This document shows, in pieces, positions 1 through 9,929 of a stretch of 64,000 nt of DNA. The translations under genes and the position numbers were made by a program. This stretch comes from Hirudinaria manillensis (Eukaryota > Annelida > Clitellata > Hirudinida > Hirudinidae): positions 4,343,501 to 4,407,500 of the forward strand of contig CM067526.1 of the NCBI GenBank assembly GCA_034509925.1, read 5' to 3'. How positions within the stretch are numbered: the stretch's first letter is position 1; every line of letters begins with the position of its first letter. The notes below the pieces were generated by a model. The model was not told the origin of the DNA. It saw nothing but the letters and a program-made list of their open reading frames with translations, and searched no databases.

Positions 1-617
1 GCCATGATAACGAGGGTTTGTAAAAACGGCCTTATTTTATCAATAAAAAATAATAATAAAAGCTTTATTTTCTCAAATTCAGTCTAAAGCTCTCATAATC
101 GTTGACTGCCGCATCTTTCGGCAGATCTCGTTGTCTCTCTTGAACCACACCAGACTTGCGACCATGGCCTCAGCACTGTCTTGAACGTGATGTCGTGGCG
201 CTTCTTGAAATTGTCCAACCAACCGTTCGCTTGCGTTTCTGAGCTGACATTTGCTAATCTTGACTCCAATGCGCAATTCTCACATAAAATCTCGACATTC
301 ACTCTCCTATTTACACCCCCAGTCAGCTTTGCCCTTTCGACCAATCAAATTCCATGGAATGTTCAATAACCTTCCTTATACATCCCTTTACAACAATTCC
401 TGGGAAAGTGTTAACCTGATCAAATCTTAAAAATACAAAGTAATGTCTCTTAATTACTTCCCATGACTGGAAATTTGTCCTTAACTTCATGGATTAGATA
501 AACATTGTTAAGACCATGGTGGCATAGTGGCGAGGGTTTGGGGTGGCATAGTAAATTTATTTTGTATTGAATTTTATCGGGACCGAGCAAAAGTGGCATA
601 GTAGCGAGACTTGACTG
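1..617 (-). mobile_element. Tigger/pogo-type DNA transposon remnant
   Basis: Positions 93-344 read on the minus strand give a stretch GWLDNFKKRHDITFKTV, the signature of the CENP-B-type helix-turn-helix of Tigger/pogo transposases. The right end, read inward on the minus strand from 617, is CAGTCAAGTCTCGC followed by TATGCC, a typical pogo-like terminal repeat next to a TA dinucleotide. No DDE catalytic domain remains, so this is an inactive internal deletion product. It lies in intron 1 of FAM78-like copy L0. A paralogous copy sits at the equivalent place in L1 (15.1-15.75 kb), so the insertion predates that duplication. The left end is cut by the window. Confidence 0.65.
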
Positions 618-723
618 TATCTTTACAAATTTAAAGCAATATTTGTAGATAGTTGCAATTGGGAGATATCGTTAACCATCATTAATCTCCATTACATCTA
701 GCATCATCGCTAAGTTAATGAAC

Positions 724-875
724 CTGAAATAAGGCGTGTCATACTCAAGATGACGACATGTTTCGCGCAAGACAGTCGGTTTATTGTCGAGTGAGAACAG
801 AAATCTTATTATTTTTATATCAGAAGCCATCAATCTTGGAGACTGTTCCTTCTTCTTGCTGCAAGTAATCCCCAT
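724..875 (-). CDS. FAM78-like copy L0, first coding exon only (gene runs off the left edge)
   Basis: This is the first coding exon (A) of a FAM78-like gene whose other exons lie left of the window. I start it at the ATG giving MGITCSKKKEQ, not at the upstream in-frame ATG giving MTKAES, because L1 has the same MGITCSKK start and vertebrate FAM78 proteins also begin Met-Gly-Cys. The exon ends in codons for YFR at a phase-2 donor (TTCAG|GTTCA), as in every other copy. The body carries the family pattern (hydrophobic strand, then LEYDTPYFR). A glycine at position 2 with a nearby cysteine suggests N-myristoylation and palmitoylation, hence membrane anchoring; that is inference. The exon is 152 nt, the same as L1, its closest relative. 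Confidence 0.75.
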
Positions 876-1850
876 GTTTAGTGACAATTCTGTACATAAA
901 AAAATAGATTCTGCTTTCGTCAAGAGTTTCGAAAATGATGTTTTGAGAAATGTCGTTTACGGGGCTTCGTTCATGGCTTATTTGATTGGCTTGCCGTTGC
1001 TTGAGAAGATAATTGCTGACCAAATTTAAACGTTTAAACTTGATTTCCCTCCAGTAGAGTGAATGAAGTTGCAATGAGTAGAGTCGAACAAGTTTTTATC
1101 CGCTTCAAAGACTCGTTTTCTGAAGCGGTCTTTTAAGTAATCTGAGAGAGATGTTTCGACGTGATTTTCAAAACGGTCCGAATTAGTTTCGTACATGACA
1201 CTCACTTGAGAAACCTTCTTATCTCTCTTTATTGGAAGGGATCTATCCAGCATCCCGCATGCTGAGATGTGCCTGTACCTGGGTTGGTAAGAAATCCATG
1301 AATTTGACGAGAATTAATGTCCTCGACATTCAGTCAACTCCTCATCTCAAATCAGCGTCCTTCTTACCATGGATCAAATTAACTCGCTTCTTTGTTCATT
1401 TTTTTCATTTGACATATTTTTTGTTCAAAAAGGCTTGGTCGGATTGAACGACAGTTGAGTCCCTGAATGAGATAGGCATGATCGTAACCAATCTAGAAAA
1501 GGTATATTGACCGATCGAGTTATTCTTGCGATCTGATAGACTTGGGATAGACTAACACTTCAGGTGTTTTGCTTGAAATGAAGATTCTTTCGAGCAGAAT
1601 ACGATGAATGTTAAAATATTTCGACTAAAGAATTTCGGATTGAATGTTGTCATTATTGATCTTCTTATGTCGTAAACACTTCAAAAAATCAAATAATATG
1701 AAAATAGTTACTTAAATTAATAATTTGTGTTAGTTTTGTTGGTTAATGATCAGATATTTATAAGTTCCTCAAGAACCATTATTTCCACTCTTTCGACTTT
1801 TTAGTTAAAACGTCATCGCAACTGTGATTACGTTTAAAGTTATTTCCTTG
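876..1850 (-). promoter_or_regulatory. Upstream leader and promoter module of L0
   Basis: This module is repeated upstream of the FAM78-like first exons. Read on the minus strand it holds a CRE-like element (GATGACGTTTTAAC, about 1806-1819), then a TATA-like box TATAAATA at 1755-1762. About 880 bp of leader to the ATG at 875 follows. The leader contains a short ORF at 1026-1253 that is conserved in the L1 copy (16175-16387) but has no recognisable domain. I infer that transcription starts just below 1755 and that the leader is 5' UTR or contains a 5' UTR intron. Confidence 0.45.
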
Positions 1851-1904
1851 GTTTCATGCAATTAATTGTTTTACAATTAAGGCTAGATGATTAATTTAAT
1901 ATAT

Positions 1905-2203
1905 TGTAATAACTCGGGGTCCTCAAACTAATTATAGAAGGTCAGGTTTATTGAAAGTGTTCAGATGCCTTGGAAGATGTACAATGCTCGAATGTCTAAG
2001 TCTTGAAATCTGCTGTTTCTCTCACTCTCGCTCTGCTTTTCGAGATAACTCTATTTGTCGAGGTTCATAACCAAAGACTCTGAATAGTGCCCATTAATTA
2101 ATTACGAAATTATATTGCCAATAAATTTAATTAATTACTAAATTAATTAATCAGCAATATAATTTTAATTATTCTTCAATTATCTGGATCCAGGGATCCA
2201 ACA
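1905..2203 (-). mobile_element. Solo LTR of the SAP-type LTR element (minus orientation)
   Basis: It reads from TGTAATAACTCGGGG on the plus strand to GGGATCCAACA, the reverse complement of the LTR termini seen in the complete elements. It is flanked by the 4-bp duplication ATAT (1901-1904 and 2204-2207). The paralogous segment at 17039-17042 is an empty site with one ATAT. No internal region is present, so it arose by LTR-LTR recombination. Confidence 0.9.
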
Positions 2204-2262
2204 ATATTACTAAGTGTAATACTTGGAATCTTTTGACTGCAAGTTTATCTAATTAACGGTAT

Positions 2263-2561
2263 TGTAATAACCCGGGGTCCTCAAACTAATTATAGAAGGT
2301 CAGGTTTATTGAAAGTTGTCAGATGGCTTGGAAGATGCACGATGCTTCAAATGTCTAAGTCTTGAAATCTGTTGTTCTCTAATTCTCGCTCTACTTTCCG
2401 ATACAAATCCATTTGTCGAGGTGCATAACGAAAGAGTCTGAATAGCAACAATTAATTAATTCTCAAATTATATTGCCACTAAATTTAATTAATTATTAAA
2501 TTAATTAATCGGCAATATAATTTTAATTATTCTTCAATTTATTGGATCTAGGGATCCAACA
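2263..2561 (-). mobile_element. Second solo LTR of the same family (minus orientation)
   Basis: It has the same termini as the neighbouring solo LTR and is flanked by GTAT (2259-2262 and 2562-2565). The empty paralogous site with a single GTAT is at 17094-17097. Two independent insertions lie 60 bp apart in the same orientation. Confidence 0.9.
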
Positions 2562-2879
2562 GTATTATGGTAAGCCAAGCCATAAATTGGATGGAGTGAG
2601 ATTAAAAAAGTTTTTTTGCAATTCCCATAGTTATTAAAAGATGCGGCTGTTATCGACTTCAAATTTGCTAAGCCAATGATTTTGTTGTGACAAATTGGCT
2701 GGACTTTGCCTTCACAGGTTTCATATTAAATGTTCCATCAGATTCTTTTGGTATGGACCGGTATATAAATAGAGCTCTACAGGCAGAGCATTTTAGCATC
2801 TCCATCATTTGTATATATTTTGAAAAAGACATTTATGAACATATACTAAATACATTTTAAAATGTTCAAACGATCAAAA

Positions 2880-3690
2880 CAAGGTCATAAATATACATTT
2901 ATCTACATACATACAAAACAAAAATCAAACATATAATTACTAATAGGAAAATCTGATTAATGTAAGATCGTTCTCAACTTTTCAACAATTTTCTGATAAA
3001 TCTAATTTTAACTTGTAACTTTAATTTTATAACCTAATACGTTTAACTTTATGTCAAACAAATTTGCGTTACGGTATTTTGAAACAAACTTGTTGTTCAA
3101 ATTATTCGATGTTTTTAAGAAAAAATTAAATTGAAATATTTGATACAATTAAAAACATGGCAAATAAAGTAAAAACGAAACAATTTTTAAAATGAGGCTC
3201 AGAAGATAATGCAAATTAAAGAGTGAAAATAAAATTTGTTGGACTTTAAAATATTTCTAAAACGTGCTTGAAAGTGCAAATTATGTGTATCACTATTTTT
3301 GTGAGGTCTCATAGAATGGCGAACTGATTCCTCTTTTCATCAAATGAGTCATCTAATTACATCGGTCGAATTGAAAGTATGAAGAAAACAATCAATCATG
3401 CTGATAATGCTAAGCATCGCGAAATCTATTCCAGACAAAACAGAGATATGAATTTCCAAATAATTGAAATGATTGGTGATTGACAAATTCATAGGCAATC
3501 GACTGTCATTCAATGAAATGAATGAAAAAAAGCATGGAAATATAAAACGAAACCTGGTCATCATCTTCTCGTACGACGTTCTCAGAATAAGACAAAATGG
3601 CGGGAAGCATTCGGAATTCTTCTAAACTCTGATTATCTGTGAAAATGCAACTTTTAATTCCTAGCTTTTGGGCCTTCAAGTTTCACATCT
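2880..3690. repeat. 3'-flank block repeated next to several array copies
   Basis: This AT-rich non-coding block recurs at about 18745-19520 and 29770-30430, and in diverged form near 38500-38890, each time just left of (3' of, on the minus strand) an exon E. It contains the string CGTTTAACTTTATGTCAA and, further on, the tail of the 3' UTR. It is part of the duplicated gene unit. No ORF in it is conserved. Confidence 0.6.
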
Positions 3691-3834
3691 CGGAACTGCT
3701 TTGTTAATTTGATCCCTTGGTAGCTTCTGTCGACGCTAATGATTTCGTCGATATTGTTGAGGGTATTAGGAGTCACCATTGATATTTTCTCGTTCATAGC
3801 ATTTCTTTCTACCTCACATCTAGTTTCATAATCC

Positions 3835-4376
3835 GGCCATCTATGAAGTTGGACTTATTAATTTGGGTCAATGTTGGGTTGAGTCTACCTGAGGAAAGAA
3901 GTTGTCATTCATGTGTACAGTCGTGAAAGTGGCACTCTGCGTTGGTCTCTGAAGGTGCGTAACCTCATTCTTTGACCGTACCAAGGGTAATGCCTGCCAT
4001 CTGCATCGATCACAATTTTGTATTTTCCAGATGCAATCTCTGGATATTCTAAGCTCGTTCTTTTACTTATGAAATCTTTGTTGAAGATTAAAAGTTATAC
4101 TTCAACATGAAAGTTATCAATTTTTAGCTTTTAAGAGTTATTACATTGGTATTTGATAATTTATTTAATTTTCTTAGTAAATGAACGGTAAAATTACTAA
4201 GTTATTGGAAATCTAAACTAAATGTTATAAATCAAGGAAACTTACAATCCTTCACTTCCATATGTATAATTGAACTTCCATATGTGTTATGACTGTACAT
4301 ATCAGTATCCATCCGACTTGGAGGTTTACTTCACATGGCAATGGAAGAAATTCCACACTGGCCAAAGTCTTGTTTA
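3835..4376 (-). pseudogene. psi-A: FAM78-like relic (exons B and C, tail of E)
   Basis: Remnants of exon B (4246 to about 4376) and exon C (3889-4059) are readable on the minus strand. Exon C still encodes YPWYG in its expected context (HYPWYG) but has 171 instead of 172 nt. A single-base deletion just after PWYG shifts the frame, and the family Trp of SWE is Leu. Exon B is also out of frame. Immediately after the exon C donor the sequence jumps into the tail of exon E (coding QINKSNF), so intron 3, exon D, intron 4 and the start of E are deleted. No exon A is recognisable; the region to the right is filled by a Gypsy element. Non-functional. Confidence 0.75.
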
Positions 4377-4409
4377 TTTTGTAATAGAGACATCCAAGGT
4401 AATCAAGAT

Positions 4410-4697
4410 TCACACGACAGGAGTACAGTAGTTTTGTTCTGCTGTTTTCAGGCTTATGCCAGCATGTGCTATGGGCTTTTCCGTGTAGTTCGGAAACCGG
4501 TATGAAATCACAGCACCTAATCCATACTCACATGCATCAGCAGCAACCACGATGATGATTTCAGTTCTGAAATGCGTGACTTGCAGATCCGTCTTCAGTT
4601 TGTCGAAAACCACCAGAAGCTCATCAGTCCACAAAAATTTTTCTTTCTTCTCCAGATCATCCAGAAGTCCTCTCATGGAAAAACATCTCTGGGACAA
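4410..4697 (-). pseudogene. Gypsy pol fragment: connection/RNase H
   Basis: The fragment starts in the RT connection (GLLDDLEKKEKFLWTDE) and continues into RNase H, with AADACEYGLGAVIS holding the first catalytic Asp, and then KTAEQNYC, where the family has the conserved Glu. The frame stops soon after. It is separated from the RT fragment by a short gap with a frameshift. Confidence 0.8.
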
Positions 4698-4733
4698 AAG
4701 AAGAGTAGAAACTAATCATAACCAAAAAGGATT

Positions 4734-5306
4734 TTAACTGCTTGTGTTGTCATCAAGGTAAGCTGCACAACCTATCAATCCTGCGAGCATGCAGTCCATA
4801 GCCTCTTGAAAAATGCCTGGTGCGCACTTGACTCCAAAGGTTAGTCTTTGGTACTGGAACACTCCTCTGTGTGTGTTGATAGTTACCAGTTCCTTCGAGT
4901 CTTCATTGACTTCCATCTGCAGATACGAATCTGCCAATTCAATTTGAGTGAACCATGCACCCTGGACCAGGTGAGAGAAGATTTCTTCAGGGGTCGGCAG
5001 TGGATGTCTGTGTGTCTCAATTACATCATTTAGGCCTGTCTTGAAGTCGGCGCAGATTCTGACAGTTCCATTCTTCTTGTACACGATAACTATCGGTGCA
5101 GCCCAATGACTGTAATCTACTTTCTTCAAGACTCCTGCTTGCACGAGACGATCCAGTTCATCATCCACGGCTTTCTCCATAGCAAAGGGAATCTTTCTTG
5201 GCCCGCAGAAGATTGGGCAACTTCCTTCCTTTACCTTGAGTTCTACCTTCTTTTTGGTGCATCGGCCCAGTTCCTCCTTTAAGACGTCAGGGTATTCATC
5301 CAACAA
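4734..5306 (-). pseudogene. Gypsy pol fragment: reverse transcriptase
   Basis: A 190-codon open stretch has the Ty3/Gypsy RT layout. The fingers region carries SHWAAPIVIVYKKNG and RICADFK. The first catalytic block has an aspartate (FTQIELADSYLQM), and the second catalytic block is AAYLDDN, so the YLDD motif is intact. The primer-grip side is missing because the frame ends right after YLDD. RNase H follows in another frame (4410-4697). The fragment is similar to the K02A2.6-like Gypsy group common in invertebrates. It is isolated from an intact Gag and protease, so it is a relic. Confidence 0.85.
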
Positions 5307-5763
5307 TTGCTTTGTCAGATCCCCTACTTCAACTGGTCAGTGTTCCATTTGACAACAGATGGCATTGAAGGCTTCTGCAAATGGTGGTAACTGATCCAAC
5401 CACTCGATGCCCAAAAGTTGATCAATTTCCTTGGCCATGAAGAAGCGACCATGGCCGGAGTATCCATGCAGTAAATTGCACGTCGAAACAACCAAGAATT
5501 TCAATTGGGGTGCCGTTTGCAGCTGACAAATTCATTGAAGATTTGTCCAGTTCTGGAGCTCCAATCTTCTCCCAGGTGTGGAAGTTGATGATGGTAACAT
5601 CAGCTCATGAGTCAAGTTGCATTTCAATCTAGGTGCCACCAAAATCGATTTTTGCAAATTTCCTGTTCCCTTTCTTCTGGTTGTTTTTTAATCTTTTCAC
5701 TCGCATCTTCTTTGGACAACTCTTCGTAAGATGAGTCGTCTCGTCACAGATGAAACATTTACA

Positions 5764-6375
5764 TTTACATTTACATTTATTTATCTAATATTTTATGTGC
5801 TCGATGTAATCCCGAAGGGATGTAAAGGCACGGCGACAAGAGCTCACAGATTTGCAGTCTATGAAATATAAAATAAAAAATAAAATAAGATAAGGTTAAA
5901 ATAAAAGTGAGTGAACAGAATGCAATAAAATAAAATAATAGAGACATGGAAAAACGACAAACTGTAGATTAAAGAATTATTGATATGAGGTCGCAAATAG
6001 ATGGGTTTTCAGTCCGGATATGAAGGCTTCTGACGACTGAGCCAGACGAATGTTCGGAGAAAGCAGGTTCCAGATCACAGGAGCGGCGACATAGAAGGCC
6101 CGATCACCCTGCCTGACACTGCGAGACCGTGGAACGACCACGGTCCTAGTCTCGGATGAGCGGAGTGATGCCCTGCCAGGGACAGCTGTGGTACTAGTCA
6201 GTAGTTCAGTCAAGTACCGAGGGGCTTGACCTGTGGCAGCCTTGTAGATTAGTTGGGCAGTCTTGTACAGCACCCGCTCCGGGATCTTCAGCCAGTGAAG
6301 ATTAGCAAGTACCGGGGAGATATGGTCCGATAACCTCCCTCCTTGTATTTCCCCGTTGTACACTTCTGTGTCGAG
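5764..6375 (-). mobile_element. CR1/L2-like LINE, 3' end, inserted into the Gypsy Gag
   Basis: An ORF at 5977-6363 on the minus strand encodes the usual C-terminus of CR1/L2-type reverse transcriptases: LHWLKIPERVLYKTAQLIYK, a serine-rich RASLRSS segment, VVVPRSRS, then GDRAFYVAAPVIWN and a closing LKTHLF. A roughly 200-bp AT-rich 3' UTR follows, ending in short ATTTAC repeats at 5760-5780, typical of CR1-like 3' tails. It is 5'-truncated, as most such copies are. Gypsy Gag sequence lies on both sides, so the LINE is the younger insertion. Confidence 0.8.
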
Positions 6376-6673
6376 TTTCGTGACAAGAATTCAGGCTCTG
6401 TCTTCGTCGGACAGTTGTGATCCGTGAGGGGCTAATGCGTCTTCAAATCGCTCTATCCAAGATGTGAATGTGCCACCACATTCGGGGTCAAACTTGAACA
6501 TTTGGGTCTTGCTGATCAGTTCTCCCCCTTGGCGATTTGTGGAGTTACACACACTTATCTGATTTTCTACATCGCGGTGGCGATTTTCTTCATCACGGCG
6601 GCGATTTTTTTTCCGGAAACATCGTCATCGACGAAACGAATTTATCCTCCGATCCCATCATCCTCGCCAAATA

Positions 6674-6854
6674 TGTTGTATCGTTTAATCGAATGATAAC
6701 TAGTCTAGAACAACGTTTAAAGCAGCTTTATTATCTATACACAACATTACGACAAAAAGACAGAGCGACCGAGCGGAATAGCCACGTATCTATTTATAGC
6801 GGCCTTACATAATAGAATGCCGCGCTCGACTTCTATTGGTGCTCCACCACAACA
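6674..6854 (-). repeat. 5' LTR of the Gypsy element
   Basis: Read on the minus strand the LTR runs from TGTTGTGGTGGAGC to CGATACAACA, so its ends form a perfect TGTTGT/ACAACA inverted repeat. It contains a TATA box (GCTATAAATAG) and an AATAAAGC polyadenylation signal in the right order. It is 181 bp long, short but normal for Gypsy. Confidence 0.75.
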
Positions 6855-7319
6855 AATTGTAAATGCGTTTGTGTTTAAATGTGTCCTATTCCGTATCGTT
6901 TAACATTTAGATTTATTCAACATATTTGTAGAAATAATAAGAAATGAACAATTCCAGCAGAGATCATGATAATGAATTTACACTCTGAATTATTTTTTAT
7001 TCAACTTCTTTGGTCACAATTTATGTTAGTGTTTAATTCTCCAGGCGCTGACCGTACGGCCGCCTTCGTCTCTCCTCTCCGTATTCTCGCGATTTAATGC
7101 CATCAAAAAATTAGGTGTGGCCTGCCGGGCAAGGGGTTGAGGTAGACGTCTCCCTACATCGGGCAATTTGTCCTGAAGTTATTGTCTTTTGTCATAAAGG
7201 TAATAACAAATCATCGCCCATCATGTAAATAAGATTTGCCCCTCCAACCTCGCTCAAAACTGACCCCAGATGGCATTTACATCACATGGTATTGTGTACT
7301 GTTTTTTCCCGCTCATTTA

Positions 7320-7815
7320 AGGGTTAGATTTAATCAGAATGCCCAGAAAGTGGCATCAAAACTGAAATTCCTGATTATTGTCTCACTTTTGCTCACTTCA
7401 CATTGGTGCCACTGAACTCTTTAATATTCATGAGCATTATTATTAGCCATTCACTAATTTGTATGCAGTCCTTCTGTACAACTAATGGTCAATAAAAACA
7501 AATTTAAATTTGCTCTCTCTTGAGTGAATAATGAAGAAATTAACTCGGAAATTAGCATAAGTTCTTCAGATATTTATCATATCATACCCAAGGGGTATAA
7601 GTTGTTATAAAATAACTCCAATTACAAATAATAGACCCTTCCCGGAATAATTGCTATTGATAATTGTCCAAAATCGCGGGTGGAAAGAGAAATCTGCTGA
7701 AACAATTGCAATGTTTATTTCACGTTTGTCGTCTTCATCTTCATCATCATCATCATCTTCATTTCTTGAAATTGAATTCCATTGGAATTCTTTCATATAA
7801 AAACGTTTGATCATA
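7320..7815. repeat. Block paralogous to 58.9-59.57 kb
   Basis: It shares with about 58895-59565 a series of strings in the same order: TTAATATTCATGA, TTAGCCAT, CTAATT, GGTCAATAAA, ATTAACTCGGAAATTA, CCAATTG/ACAAATAATAG and TTGTCCAAAATCGC, plus the final TCATC-rich and ATTCCATTG parts. At 59 kb this sequence is the outer (5') flank of gene L7, the last unit of the array. The left copy marks an old unit boundary inside the array. No ORF is conserved between the two. Confidence 0.65.
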
Positions 7816-7924
7816 TAGCGAATGTATAAACTTTAAAATAATTAGTAACGATAATGGATTATATCAAAAGTTGATTCATTAATTGCATTCAAAATGAAAT
7901 GAACATGTTCTTTATAAATCTTGA

Positions 7925-9850
7925 AAAAGCATGGGCCGCATCCGGTGATCAGCCGGATGCCCCTGTCGGTTTTCCATATGCGGACTCTAGAGCTTAGGCT
8001 TTGGAAGGCTCTCTTTGGCCTGTTTATGCCTTCACTTGCCAGACTGGAGCGTCTATTAAAAGCTCTCGTTGGCTTCTTTCGTCCCTGCACTCTCCCACTG
8101 AAGCGAAGCCACGTAGCCCCTACGACTCGCAGTGGCTTTCTTTCCGTCATCCCTGCCGCCCAACAATATCGACATGGGCTCTAAATATTCTTTAAGGCGG
8201 CGCACGGTAACAGAAATTTCCGTCTCCGGCTCCGCGCCTCTCGGGCGCTGAATTACCTCGGTGGTTCTATTCTGACCGGAGATCGGCGGCTTTGTCCGGT
8301 CCTTTAGCTGTGGCATCCGAAGATGTTTCCTTGCCTCTCACTTGCCAGATCCAGAACGAAGCTGCCTTCAGACATCTTTGTCATCGTCTTCGTTCTTTCT
8401 CGGCTAGATAGGCCTATTTTCGTGAGGAATGCGTACGTCGACTTACCGACCCCTTGCGCCAACTTCTATTGGGAAGAGGTCAATTCTGAACCCTTTCGTT
8501 TCCAGGTCCACCGCCAGGTCTGGGTACTTTTCCGCTTTCAGCGCATTGCTATATTGCATTCTGTCCTCCCATGGAACCGTCAATTTCAACAAAATGATGG
8601 CATCTGACGACGGTGACATCAACACCATATCCGGCATCTTGCCAAACTCAATCAGCACCAGGGGATAGTGCCTCATTCCTTCTAAGTCTGCTGCGACTGT
8701 CCAATCGTTTGCCTCTATAAGGATGTCCTTTCTTGACGTTTTACATCGCTTTCTACAAAAGTGTGCGTAGTCCTCGCGCAGGAAGTACATCTTCCGCTGT
8801 TTGGAGATTGCGCGTGATTTTGCTCTGATACTGCTGCTTTGGTGGCCTCACACACTTCTCGAAGGACCTGATTGTGTCGCCACGTATACCGACCATGGGC
8901 AAGGGCGAATGCGCAGTTGCTGAGCAAATAATGCAATGTTTCGGTACCGCCACAGAGACCGCATTTGGCGTCTTCTAATAAGCCCTACCTCCTTAAATTG
9001 TCTTTGGAAGGCAACTGATCATAAATCGATCTTATCGCAAAGGCCAGCCGGAGCGTGTACAACTTCCATAAATCGCTCCAGGTAAGGGACCGCTGGAACA
9101 CATCTTCCCAAGTTGTCCAATTACCCTGTTGTGCTATTAATTAACCTGTTGTGACTCGATTTTGTTCCTCTTTCTGCCTCCTCTCCTGGCCAATCATCGC
9201 ACCTCTAGTTGATGAGCTGGCTTGGGACTATTTCTGGAAGTGATTCCATCCCACTACTTGACGGTCTGTCTGGATAGGACCTCTTACTTCTTCGAACATC
9301 AGTACATTTACTGATTCGTCGATCTCTTTCTGCGCTCGGAACTTCTTTCCAGATCTGATTAGTGGATTAACTTCACCGATCCTGTTGTCCGCGGAGTCAC
9401 TGAGCATCCACTGCGTTCGGATTTAGGAGAGTTTGTACTCCTCAACGATGGACCTAAGTGGCAGTCTAAGGCTCGCGCTTCTGCTGTAGAGGGCAACCGA
9501 CGACAATGATGGAGGTAAACCCAGCCATGTCCTGGTGTGCAGGTTGACTTTACTCTCTAACCCCTCGACCGCCGATAGACCAATCTCATAAATGGTAAAC
9601 GGCCAAAGGAGTTTGGGCAGAAGCACAAACTGCAAAAGCCACACTTTGAAACGACCCTGGAGCGGCGCCGTCTCGATCGCTTGCAGCCCCTTACTGGTTT
9701 GCGTGACTATGGCCTTCATGCTCTTGTCGGTGAGCGAGTCGTCAAACATCCTTCCTAGGCTCTTTACAGGCCCCTCAGATACTGTGGGGATTCGTTGTCC
9801 CGCCACCTCGAAGAACGCGTCCCTGCAAATTTTCCCTCTAACCAAAGCAA
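7925..9850 (-). mobile_element. R2-like (REL-endonuclease) LINE fragment, decayed
   Basis: From right to left on the minus strand: 9423-9845 encodes the RT thumb region (VKSLGRMFDDSLTD, then FKVWLLQFVLLPKLLWP). The region around 8715-8936 encodes HYLLSNCAFALAHGRYTWRH, characteristic of this LINE class. Then 8443-8790 encodes the restriction-like endonuclease part (EANDWTVAADLE, MPDMVLMS, LTVPWEDRM, KYPDLAVDLE). Frameshifts separate these pieces, and the N-terminal RT core is absent. The Glu expected before LTVPWE is Lys here. The 3' UTR down to about 7925 shares ACCGACAGG and CTGATCA with another copy at 26.3 kb. Inactive. Confidence 0.75.
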
Positions 9851-9910
9851 AGAAGTTTATAACGTCAATAAATAAGAAGCGTTATTTTCTCCTTTTTAAC
9901 TTTTAGTTAT

Positions 9911-9925
9911 AACGTCATCGCAGAT
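9911..9925 (-). promoter_or_regulatory. Orphan copy of the CRE-like upstream element
   Basis: AACGTCATCGCAG on the plus strand matches the element found upstream of L0-L7. It sits at the right edge of the R2-like LINE and probably belonged to the broken copy psi-A, from which it has been separated by several kilobases of insertions. Confidence 0.4.
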
Positions 9926-9929
9926 GTTC

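Larger units (their letters stand above)
1..2875. repeat. Segmental duplication, left copy (partner about 15156-17480)
   Basis: The order Tigger remnant, exon A, leader, TATA/CRE module and distal flank is repeated nearly base for base at about 15156-17480. The left copy differs mainly by two solo LTRs (1905-2203 and 2263-2561) that are absent from the right copy. Close non-coding similarity implies a fairly recent duplication of whole units. Confidence 0.8.
4398..6854 (-). mobile_element. Decayed Ty3/Gypsy LTR retrotransposon
   Basis: Read on the minus strand, the order is: 5' LTR (6674-6854), primer-site-like TGGCGAGGATGATGGGATC just below 6674, and a Gag fragment at about 6480-6370. A CR1-like LINE inserted at 5764-6375 comes next. 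Gag resumes with a CCHC zinc knuckle (CFICDETTHLTKSC, near 5765-5720), followed by a protease remnant, reverse transcriptase (4734-5306) and RNase H (4410-4697). There is a stop in Gag near 6400 and another at the protease active-site triad. The 3' end and 3' LTR are missing; the relic stops next to psi-A exon B. Inactive. Confidence 0.85.

Noticed and set aside
820-1074. Minus-strand frame MQLHSLYWREIKFKR and its twin at 15879-16208
   Set aside because: It overlaps exon A in another frame and has no family resemblance. It is conserved only through the recent duplication.
7605-7814. Asp/Glu-rich minus-strand ORF
   Set aside because: Produced by a TCATCATC tract in a non-coding duplicated block.
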